Assembly: GCF_024495425.1 (NCBI RefSeq)
Contig: NZ_JANHJR010000003.1
Location: 682,001-746,000, forward strand
Direction: 5' to 3'
Source of the DNA: Haloarchaeobius litoreus
GTDB taxonomy: Archaea > Halobacteriota > Halobacteria > Halobacteriales > Natrialbaceae
Length of the DNA stretch: 64,000 nt
This document shows positions 16,667 through 24,397 of the stretch, one piece after another (within the stretch, counting starts at the first letter, position 1; the number at the start of each line of letters is the position of its first letter). A program made the position numbers and the translations under genes. The notes under the pieces are model-generated. The model made no database searches. It was not told the DNA's origin and saw nothing but the letters and a program-made list of their open reading frames with translations.

Positions 16667-17532
16667 TACCGGTCGAGCGGCCCCGCGAACAGGCTGCGCT
16701 CCGGGTCGGACCCCTTCCGAGCCATCACGACCGTGTTCCGTGCCTGCTCACGGATCTCGGCCGCTTTCGACCCGAATATCAGCCGCCGTAACGTTCCCTT
16801 CCGTGGTGCCCCGATAACTGTCAGATCGTGATGATCGGATTCGTCGATGATCTCCGACGTGACATCGTCTTCATCGATGATCCGGGTATCCACGTCGATC
16901 GACTCAGGAACCCGTGCTGCTCCCGTTTCGAGAAGCTCCGCTGCTTCCTCTCGACCCGCTCCGGAGTCGGTCGTTTCGAGGATGTGAACGAGTTCGAGCC
17001 GCGCATCGTTGGCTGCAGCGACCGCACTGGCAACGTTCACAGCGGCACCGGAGTGCGGGCCACCAGCGATTGGAACGAGTATCGAGGCGACCGATTCACG
17101 TTGAAAACGCCCGTTGACGACGACCGTATCACAGCCTGTACGCTTGGCTATCAGGCCTTCCAACTGCTCGGATGTGTCGTTCCCCAGGACGATGATGTTG
17201 ACGTGGAACATCGTCGCCGCCGTATCGATTGCTTCGATGGGGGTCGGTCCCGTGAGGCTATGGCCGAGCACATCAGCGTCTATCGCGACGTGTTCCCGCG
17301 CACGAAGGACCGTCTCCGCCACGTCACGAGTCGTTTCGTACGACGCAGTGTCGGTCCCGGTCTCGACCTCACCGATCAGGAGCTGGGTGTCCAGGGACGC
17401 CGCAATCGCCCCCGCGATACCGAGAACGGTGTCGGACTCCCGCTGAAAGATCGGGTACAGCGTCCGCGCCTTCGACGCGCCCTTCGAACCACCGATCGAC
17501 GGACGGTCCTGCTCGTCTGGCGAGTCACTCAT
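16666..17532 (-). CDS. Double-domain universal stress protein (UspA family)
   Basis: This 288-residue protein holds two Usp-type alpha/beta domains: a degenerate one (about 25-150) and a second (about 160-280) with SILVPIAGGPHSGAAV and HDLTVIGAPRKGTLRRLIFGS. The latter resembles the ATP-binding G-x2-G-x9-G-S/T signature but with changed residues. Such proteins in haloarchaea often accompany ion transporters. A TATA-like TACTAAAT about 28 bp upstream of the ATG (17558-17566) suggests a leaderless transcript. It is divergent from trkA at 17788, which suggests coordination with potassium uptake; the mechanism is not visible. Confidence 0.8.
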   Translation of the reverse strand: MSDSPDEQDRPSIGGSKGASKARTLYPIFQRESDTVLGIAGAIAASLDTQLLIGEVETGTDTASYETTRDVAETVLRAREHVAIDADVLGHSLTGPTPIEAIDTAATMFHVNIIVLGNDTSEQLEGLIAKRTGCDTVVVNGRFQRESVASILVPIAGGPHSGAAVNVASAVAAANDARLELVHILETTDSGAGREEAAELLETGAARVPESIDVDTRIIDEDDVTSEIIDESDHHDLTVIGAPRKGTLRRLIFGSKAAEIREQARNTVVMARKGSDPERSLFAGPLDR

Positions 17533-17787
17533 TTCCCACCTATTTCCGCTTCGAGCATTTAGTACTACCTCTGTTTCTAGGTGCGCAAGATATGGCCGGT
17601 ATATTTCGCATTCGTCAGAAGGGGCGGGTTGGAAACATATAGGTTAAGTCACTCCGGGATGCACACCGAGACAGACAGATGCACTGCAGCGTTCGTTCGA
17701 CCGGCACGGTCGACCCGCCTGTCCCGGATTCGTTCGGCCGACGACCAACCCCCCGCAGAACGCTCCCGCTGCAGGTGTAGCCCAGCC

Positions 17788-18471
17788 ATGTACATCATCA
17801 TCGTCGGCGCAGGAGATATCGGAACACCACTGATCGATATCGCGACCCGGTCGGGGAACGAGGTCGTCGTCATCGAGCGCGACCCCGACAAAGCCGACCG
17901 CGTCGCGGGCCAGAACGACTGCCTCGTCCTCAACGCCGACGCGACCACGAAGGCGACGATCAGCGACGCGGGCGGGGAGCAGGCCGACGCGATCATCTCG
18001 ACGACCGACCAGGACGCGACGAACATCATGGTGTGTCTCCTCGCCAAAGAGTTCGACATTCCCGCCATCCTCTCCGTCGTCCACAACCCCGAGCACATGG
18101 GCCTGTTCCGCCAGATCGGCGTGAACACGATGCAGAACCCACAGCAGCTCATCGCGGAGTACCTGTACCGTGCGGTCGCCCGGCCAGCGATCGTCGACTT
18201 CATGCGGATCGGTGAGGAGGCGGAGGTGTTCGAGATTGCGGTGACGCCGGAGGCCCCCATCGCGGGGAAGACGCTGAACGAGGCCGCCAGCTCGGGGCTG
18301 CTCGACGACGAGATGCTCGTCGTGGCGATCGAGCGGAACGGCGAAGGTCACCCACTCACTCCACGGGGGAACACCCGGATCGAGGCTGGTGACCTCCTCA
18401 CGGTGTACTCGGGTGTCGGGGCCGATCCGGAGATCACCGACATCTTCGGCCACCACGAGGACCGGACGTGA
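17788..18471 (+). CDS. trkA: Trk potassium system regulatory subunit TrkA
   Basis: This 227-residue protein has one TrkA_N (RCK_N) Rossmann domain starting YIIIVGAGDIGTPL with the Asp/Glu after the second strand (VIERDPDKADRV), and a TrkA_C (RCK_C) domain from about residue 140 (EVFEIAVTPEAPIAGKTL). It gates the TrkH channel by binding NAD(H) or ATP, and in some microbes c-di-AMP through RCK_C. The 68 residues encoded upstream in frame look non-coding, so ATG 17788 is preferred. That leaves a leader of roughly 125 bases after the best TATA-like site near 17636-17645. trkH starts 62 bp downstream. Confidence 0.9.
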   Translation: MYIIIVGAGDIGTPLIDIATRSGNEVVVIERDPDKADRVAGQNDCLVLNADATTKATISDAGGEQADAIISTTDQDATNIMVCLLAKEFDIPAILSVVHNPEHMGLFRQIGVNTMQNPQQLIAEYLYRAVARPAIVDFMRIGEEAEVFEIAVTPEAPIAGKTLNEAASSGLLDDEMLVVAIERNGEGHPLTPRGNTRIEAGDLLTVYSGVGADPEITDIFGHHEDRT

Positions 18472-18532
18472 TGTGGATCGGGGCTCGGCGATATCGAGGG
18501 AGACGGACGACACGACGCTCTGTTCCAGATAC

Positions 18533-20092
18533 ATGAACGGGTCGTACGCGCCAGTTGGCCGTGATATCGGCCGTATGCTCCAGGCGCTCGCCGGACTGGT
18601 ACTGACCTCGATCCCCGTCTCGCTGGTCTGGGGCGAGTACTACGTGCTACCCGCACTCACGGTTGCGGCACTCGTCCCGCTCGCGAGCGGTCGACTCCTC
18701 ACCCACGTTTTTCGAGACGCGTCGGATCCGGGGAAGCTCCACGGCATGATGGTCGCAGCGGCGGGATGGTTCTCCGTCGCGCTGTTCGGCTCGCTGCCGT
18801 TCTTCCTGATCGCATGGACGATCGCTCTCGACCCGATGTTTCTGGATCCGCCGACACTGAGCGGCCGCGCCGCGTCGACGGTCGGCGCGTTCAGAGACCC
18901 GCTCAACGCGGTGTTCGAGTCGATGAGCGGGTTCACCGGGACCGGACTGACGATGACCGACGACGAGTCGGCACTCCCACGGACACTGCAGTGGTGGCGA
19001 ACCTTCATCGAATGGATCGGTGGTGTCGGCGTCATCGTCCTGACGACCGCGATCCTCGCCCGACCGGGGAGCGGCTCGCTCACCCTCTACGAGAGCGAGG
19101 CCCGGTCGGAGAAGATCCACCCGAGCATCGTCTCGACGGTCCGGACCATCTGGTGGATCTTCCTGCTGTTCACGTTCGTCTCGATACTCGTCCTCTGGCT
19201 GGCCGGGATGCCGCTGTGGGGCGCGATCAACCACGCGATGACCGGCCTCGCCACCGGTGGGTTCTCCATCACGGACAACTCCATCGCGACGTACGACAGC
19301 GCCGTGATCGACTTCGCGCTGATTCCCGTGATGATCCTCGGCAGTATCGCCTTCCCCATCCACTATCTGATACTGCAGGGCGACCTGAAGAACCTCTACA
19401 CCGACCTCCAGACGCGGTGGGTGTTCGGCTTCTTCGGGGGCGGCTCGGTGCTCCTCTCGGCGATGGTGTACACGAGCGGGACCTACGACTCCTGGTTCGA
19501 CGCCGTGCGGTACGGGCTGTTCCAGTTCGTCTCCGCGATGTCCTGTACGGGGTTCCAGACCGCGGTCGACTCGACGAACGTCGCCCTCGGGAAGTGGCCG
19601 GCCCAGGCACAGTTGACCGTCACGTTCGGAATGGTCGTCGGGGCGGCCGCTGGCTCGACCGTCGGTGGCATCAAACTCATCCGACTCGCGACGCTCGTGA
19701 AGGGGATTCGCCACCGGATCACGGACGTGTTCGTCCCCGATACGGCGGTTCGGCGGCTCGAGATCGACGACAGGCGGCTCACCGAAGAGGAGGCGAACCG
19801 CGAACTGGGTGAGGCAGCCATCATCGCCGTCCTCTGGTTCGTGTTCCTCGCTCTGACGACGTTCGTGCTCCTGCTGGTGCTGCCCGAGAGCCAGTACACG
19901 CTGGAGAACGTCGTCTTCGAGGTCGCAAGCGCCCAGGGGAACGTCGGTCTCTCGTCCGGCATCACCGGTCCGGGGATGCCGGCCGTCGGGAAGCTCTTCT
20001 TCCTGTTCAACATGTGGATCGGTCGGCTGGAGATCATCCCCGTGCTCGTGCTGCTCAGGGCGTTGTTCACCCGCGGAGGGCTCTACCGATGA
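18533..20092 (+). CDS. trkH: Trk/Ktr-type potassium channel subunit TrkH
   Basis: This 519-residue membrane protein has about ten hydrophobic helices and the four-fold repeated pore loops of the family: SGFTGTGLTM near 125, TGLATGGFSI near 236, SCTGFQTAV near 340 and GNVGLSSGI near 465. Each supplies selectivity-filter glycines. A polar segment with VGGIKLIRL after the third repeat is typical. It takes up K+, the main compatible solute of haloarchaea. ATG 18533 was chosen because the upstream codons overlap trkA and lack helices. The stop overlaps the start of a 72-residue membrane protein (ATGA). Confidence 0.92.
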   Translation: MNGSYAPVGRDIGRMLQALAGLVLTSIPVSLVWGEYYVLPALTVAALVPLASGRLLTHVFRDASDPGKLHGMMVAAAGWFSVALFGSLPFFLIAWTIALDPMFLDPPTLSGRAASTVGAFRDPLNAVFESMSGFTGTGLTMTDDESALPRTLQWWRTFIEWIGGVGVIVLTTAILARPGSGSLTLYESEARSEKIHPSIVSTVRTIWWIFLLFTFVSILVLWLAGMPLWGAINHAMTGLATGGFSITDNSIATYDSAVIDFALIPVMILGSIAFPIHYLILQGDLKNLYTDLQTRWVFGFFGGGSVLLSAMVYTSGTYDSWFDAVRYGLFQFVSAMSCTGFQTAVDSTNVALGKWPAQAQLTVTFGMVVGAAAGSTVGGIKLIRLATLVKGIRHRITDVFVPDTAVRRLEIDDRRLTEEEANRELGEAAIIAVLWFVFLALTTFVLLLVLPESQYTLENVVFEVASAQGNVGLSSGITGPGMPAVGKLFFLFNMWIGRLEIIPVLVLLRALFTRGGLYR

Positions 20093-20307
20093 AACTCGAC
20101 GACGTTCCGGTCGTCCACTACGTCCTCGAATCCGGACCCGACGACCCCGTGTTCGATGGCCTCCTCCTCAGTGGCCCGCTGGTCATCGGGATACTCGCCC
20201 TCGCCGGGCGGTCACCGGTTTCGGTCGGGCTCGCCGTCCTGTACCTGCTGGTGTTCTCCAGCTACCTCCCGTACAAGTGGCTCAGTAACCGCGGGCAGGA
20301 AAGCTAA
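20089..20307 (+). CDS. Small two-helix membrane protein overlapping trkH
   Basis: This 72-residue protein has a short acidic N-tail (MKLDDVPVVHYVLESGPDDP) and two hydrophobic helices (about 24-40 and 45-63) separated by a tight RSPVS turn, ending in a polar tail. Its ATG shares the ATGA overlap with the trkH stop, so it is translationally coupled to the channel subunit. I do not recognise a named family. A small accessory subunit of the Trk channel is a reasonable inference from coupling alone. Confidence 0.75.
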   Translation: MKLDDVPVVHYVLESGPDDPVFDGLLLSGPLVIGILALAGRSPVSVGLAVLYLLVFSSYLPYKWLSNRGQES

Positions 20308-20346
20308 TCAGAAATGGTTTGGCAGCACGCTCCCAACGAGTACGAT

Positions 20347-21096
20347 ATGGACTATCGGCTGGATGAGATCGACAAGCGAATCCTCTATCATCTGGCTCTC
20401 GAGGCACGAGACACCTCTGCGCCGGACATCGCGGAGGAGGTGAACGTGTCCGCGGGGACGATCCGCAACCGGATCAACCAGCTAGAGGAGCGGGGAATCA
20501 TCAGAGGATATCACGCCGATATCGACTACGAACTGGCAGAGGGGATGCTCACGAACCGCTTCAAGTGTACGAGTGCGGCAGCTGACCGGGCGAAGCTCGC
20601 GAAGCAGATCCTCCAGATTCCAGGTGTCGTGAACATCCGTGAGATCATGACCGGGAAGGCCGACCTGGAGATCAAGGCCGTCGGCAGCGACACCCGGGAC
20701 CTCACACGTATCGGGGATGCGATCCTCGAACTGGGCGTGGAGATCGAGGACCAGGACATCATCAAGCGCGAACACTTCCGGCCGTTCCAGCCGTACGGGC
20801 CGGTCGAGACGCGGCACTCACCGTCGATCACCGATTTCATGAGCCTCGCCGGGGACGCCGAGGTCGTCGAACTCACGGTGCGCGAGGGGGCCCCGATCAC
20901 GGGGACCACGCTTCGAGAGGCGAACTCAGATGGGCTCCTCGAGGAGGGCCTGCTCGTCGTCGCGCTCGAACGCGACGGTGAGGTCCTCACGCCACACGGT
21001 GAAACACGGCTCGAGCCGGGCGATCTCATCACCATCTTCGTCCACAACGGCCAGAGCGACCGGATCGAATCGGTGTTCGCTCCGCAAGAAGCCTGA
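20347..21096 (+). CDS. Lrp/AsnC-type regulator fused to an RCK_C (TrkA_C) domain
   Basis: This protein has 249 residues. The N-terminal AsnC winged helix (LDEIDKRILYHLALEARDTS, then VSAGTIRNRINQLEERGIIR) spans about 5-55. A RAM/Lrp-like alpha/beta segment (NRFKCTSAAADRAKLAKQIL, GKADLEIKAVGSDT) covers about 70-140. A TrkA_C domain (DAEVVELTVREGAPITGTTL to LITIFVHNGQS) covers about 165-245 and resembles that of the trkA gene two genes upstream. The regulator therefore appears to sense the same ligand as the channel gate. ATG 20347 is preferred because related regulators begin MDYRLDEID; ATG 20314 is also in frame. It follows the trk genes on the same strand. Confidence 0.85.
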   Translation: MDYRLDEIDKRILYHLALEARDTSAPDIAEEVNVSAGTIRNRINQLEERGIIRGYHADIDYELAEGMLTNRFKCTSAAADRAKLAKQILQIPGVVNIREIMTGKADLEIKAVGSDTRDLTRIGDAILELGVEIEDQDIIKREHFRPFQPYGPVETRHSPSITDFMSLAGDAEVVELTVREGAPITGTTLREANSDGLLEEGLLVVALERDGEVLTPHGETRLEPGDLITIFVHNGQSDRIESVFAPQEA

Positions 21097-21371
21097 CGGA
21101 ACACCGCTCCGCGAAGCCCCAGGTCGTGAGGTTGCGGCCCACCCAACCGGGGGAGCGTGTTCTCTATCCGCGAACAATCCGCCCCCTGAATGAGGATTGC
21201 GAACAATACGGCCACAGATAGTGCGGATTTGGAAGTCGTGTAGGAACCCATACAAACATCTTATACACGATGAGTACAACAGCCCCGATATGGACGACCC
21301 ACGGGGGCACGAACAGGAGGACCAAGGCGTACTATCGAGGGCGCTTCCACTGGAAACAGGTGGTGGCTGAG

Positions 21372-21803
21372 ATGGGGGAGGAACTCTTCACGAACGTATT
21401 GGTACCAGTCGCCTCGGAGGACGATGCGAGGGCCTCAATTCGGGCGGCCCTGCCGTATCTCGCGGCCGCCGGCGGCACGGCGACCCTCGTCCACGTCATC
21501 GAGAAGGCCGGTGGGGCACCGGACAAAGCGTCGGTCGAACAACGGGAGGAATACGCAGCAGAGATATTCGATGCTGCGTGGGAGGAAGCGGACGACGCGC
21601 TCGTCGAACTCCACCGTGAGATCATCTACGGGACCGATGTCGCCGAGAGCATCATCGACGCCGGCGACGAACTCGACGCGAGCGCCATCGTGTTCACCCC
21701 CCGAGGGAGTAGCCGGTGGGTCAAACTGCTCACGGGTGACGTCGCACTCGGCCTGGTGGAGCACAGCGACCGCCCCGTAATCGTCCTTCCCGACGAAGCA
21801 TGA
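21372..21803 (+). CDS. Universal stress protein (UspA family)
   Basis: This 143-residue single Usp domain begins with LFTNVLVPVASEDDARASI, continues through TLVHVIEKAG, and ends with IVFTPRGSSRWVKLLTGDVA and RPVIVLP, which resembles the nucleotide-binding loop of the family. ATG 21372 is preferred: the ATG at 21270 lies within a few bases of a TATA element (21258-21267) and would precede the transcript start. The stop overlaps the start of the APC-Usp permease (ATGA), so the two proteins are coupled and may interact. Confidence 0.83.
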   Translation: MGEELFTNVLVPVASEDDARASIRAALPYLAAAGGTATLVHVIEKAGGAPDKASVEQREEYAAEIFDAAWEEADDALVELHREIIYGTDVAESIIDAGDELDASAIVFTPRGSSRWVKLLTGDVALGLVEHSDRPVIVLPDEA

Positions 21804-24238
21804 CCGATCAGGAGCTCGCACGCGACCTCGGCTTCCTCGAGGCGTACACCATCGGGCTCGGGACGATGATCGGGGCGGGTATCTTCGTGCTCCCGAGCAT
21901 CGCCGCCGAACAGGCTGGCCCGGCGAGCATGGTCTCCTTCTTCCTCGGTGGCATCATCTCGTTGCTGGCTGCCCTGTCGCTCTCGGAGCTGGCGACCGGG
22001 ATGCCGAAAGCCGGCGGCAGCTACTACTACGTCAACCGGGCCCTCGGTCCGTTCTTCGGGAGCATCGTCGGGCTCGGGATGTGGGCGGGGCTGACGTTCG
22101 CCTCCGCGTTCTACATGATCGGGTTCGGGCAGTACCTCCTCCCCGGACTCGGCGACTACATCGGCCTCCTCGCCGGCTGGGGCGACCTCGGGATCACCGT
22201 CGCAGCACTGGTGATGGCGGCGTTCCTGACCGGGGTCAACTACTACGGCGTGAAGGAGACCGGCGCGCTCCAGAACGTCATCGTGCTCACGCTCGTCGGG
22301 CTCATCGTCGCGTTCCTGGGACTCGGCTTCCTCAGTGATCCGACCATCGGCGAGTTCAACCCGCAGGGCTGGCCCAGCGTCGCGGCGACCATCGGCACGG
22401 TGTACGTCACGTTCATCGGGTTCGAGGTGATAGCGACCAGCGCAGAGGAGATCAAGAACCCGAGCCGGAACCTCCCGCTGGCGATGATCGCCGCCGTGGT
22501 CACGCCGACGCTGATGTACGTGGGTGTGATGTACGTCTCGACGGGGACGCTCACGCCGTCCGCGCTTCAGGACTCTCAGGTCCCCGTCGCCGACGTCGCT
22601 CGCGAGGCGTTCGGCCCGTTCGCGTCGGCCGTCCCGTTCGTGAGCGTGACGCCGGGTGCGCTCGGCAGTTTCGGCGCACTCCTCATGATCGTCGGTGCGG
22701 TTCTGGCGACGGTTTCGAGTGCGAACGCGAGCATCCTCTCCGCGGCCCGGGTCAACTTCGCGATGGGCCGCGATCGGATCCTGACCAACTGGCTCAACGA
22801 GGTCCACAGCCAGTTCCGCACGCCGTATCGGGCGATCACCGGAACCGGCATCATCACGCTGCTGTTGATCGCGGTCGGCGTCGGCATCGACACGCTGGCG
22901 GAGGTGGCGAGCTTCATGTACCTCGTCACCTACGCGCTCGTCCACGTCGGCGTCGTCGTGCTCCGACGCGCCGACCCGGACGCCTACGAGCCGTCGTTCC
23001 GCATCCCGAGTGTCCTCTATCCCATCACGCCCATCGTCGGTGGTGCCGCCTGTCTGGTCGTGCTCTTCCAGATGTCGATCCGGTGGGAGCCGCTCCCGCT
23101 CGCGTACGAGGGGCTCTTCGACCTCGGAGTGAGCCTCCCGGTCACGCCGACGCTGGTCGGGCTGATCGGGACCCTCATCGTCGTCGTCGGAATCGTGTGG
23201 TATTTTGTCTACGCGAAAGAGCGCGCCCCGAGTCAGAGCCTCGTCGGCGAGGCCATCGCGCCGTCGGAGGCTGCTGCGTCGGACGGGGCGGACCGCTATC
23301 GCGTCGTCGCGCCGTTGTCGAACCCGGCCACCGAGCGCGACCTCCTGCGCTGGGCGGCGGCGAGCGCCCACGCTCACGAGGACGAGAACGCGGAGATCAT
23401 CGCAGTGAACGTCATCGAGGTCCCACAACAGACCTCGCTGGCACAGGACGTCCAGTTCGAGGAGGAGCGGGTCGCCCAGCAGCAGGAGCTGCTCGATACG
23501 GCGCGCGACATCGCCGCCGACCTCGAGGTCGGACTCCGGACCCGCGCCATCGTCGCCCGGAGCGCGAGCGACGCCATCCTCGACGTCCTCGACGAGGAGA
23601 ACGCTGACCAGGTCGTCCTCGGCTGGACCGGGTCCCGGAGCACGCGCGAGCACATCCTCGGGTCGAACATCGACCCCATCGTCGAGCACGCCCCCTGTGA
23701 GACGACGCTCCTGAAGCTCGCCAGTGGCCGTCGCGACGAGCCGGCGGGCGACTCCTGGGATGCGACCGCGAGCGGTGACGGGACTCCCGAGGAGATCGTC
23801 GTCCTGGCCGGCACGGGACCGCACGCACCCGTCGCCGCACAGCGTGCCGCAGAGTACGTCCAGGCGAGCCCACCGGGAAGCACAGCGGTCAGCCTCCTGA
23901 ACGTCCAGAGTGCGGGCGAGGAAGGCGACGACCCCGAAGCGGAGGGGACGGCTATCATCGAGGACATCCTCGCGGGCTCCGCGCTCTCGGCCGACGAGTG
24001 CGTGACCGACGTGGTCGTCACGGAGGACGACGTCCGGGACGCCATCCTGGAGGCCATCGAGCCCTACGACACGGTCTGTGTCGGGGCGACCCGGACCGGT
24101 GCTGTCTCGCAGGCGCTGTTCGGGTCGATCCCGGAAGCGATCGGCGAGCAGTTCGACGGCCGGGTCGTCATGGCCCGTGGCGCGGAGGAGGCTCCGCGGT
24201 CGGTGCGCGACGCCATCGTCGAGCGACTGGCCGACTGA
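21800..24238 (+). CDS. APC-superfamily permease with two C-terminal Usp domains
   Basis: This protein has 812 residues. An amino acid-polyamine-organocation permease of about twelve helices fills residues 1-460, with the TIGLGTMIGAGIFVLPS helix-1 motif that binds substrate, SELATGMPKAGGSYYYV, and GFEVIATSAEEIKNPSRNLP near 205-224. Two cytoplasmic Usp-like domains follow: about 490-635 (VVLGWTGSRSTREHILGSNI) and about 650-805 (CVGATRTGAVSQALFGSIPE). Permease-Usp fusions are known in haloarchaea and are probably nucleotide-regulated. Substrate is probably an amino acid but cannot be read. It is coupled to the upstream Usp gene by an ATGA overlap. Confidence 0.88.
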   Translation: MTDQELARDLGFLEAYTIGLGTMIGAGIFVLPSIAAEQAGPASMVSFFLGGIISLLAALSLSELATGMPKAGGSYYYVNRALGPFFGSIVGLGMWAGLTFASAFYMIGFGQYLLPGLGDYIGLLAGWGDLGITVAALVMAAFLTGVNYYGVKETGALQNVIVLTLVGLIVAFLGLGFLSDPTIGEFNPQGWPSVAATIGTVYVTFIGFEVIATSAEEIKNPSRNLPLAMIAAVVTPTLMYVGVMYVSTGTLTPSALQDSQVPVADVAREAFGPFASAVPFVSVTPGALGSFGALLMIVGAVLATVSSANASILSAARVNFAMGRDRILTNWLNEVHSQFRTPYRAITGTGIITLLLIAVGVGIDTLAEVASFMYLVTYALVHVGVVVLRRADPDAYEPSFRIPSVLYPITPIVGGAACLVVLFQMSIRWEPLPLAYEGLFDLGVSLPVTPTLVGLIGTLIVVVGIVWYFVYAKERAPSQSLVGEAIAPSEAAASDGADRYRVVAPLSNPATERDLLRWAAASAHAHEDENAEIIAVNVIEVPQQTSLAQDVQFEEERVAQQQELLDTARDIAADLEVGLRTRAIVARSASDAILDVLDEENADQVVLGWTGSRSTREHILGSNIDPIVEHAPCETTLLKLASGRRDEPAGDSWDATASGDGTPEEIVVLAGTGPHAPVAAQRAAEYVQASPPGSTAVSLLNVQSAGEEGDDPEAEGTAIIEDILAGSALSADECVTDVVVTEDDVRDAILEAIEPYDTVCVGATRTGAVSQALFGSIPEAIGEQFDGRVVMARGAEEAPRSVRDAIVERLAD

Positions 24239-24397
24239 CGCGGGGCGGAGCTCCCCGTCGAGACGGCCCACCGTGGGTGGCAGCCGTCCGTCGACTTCCC
24301 CGGCACGAAGAATTTTCACCTCGACCGCCGTCAGTTCCCGACATCGACGCCCAATGAACGCCCCTCGTTCCCGAACGATGTCCAGTCGTGGTCGAAC

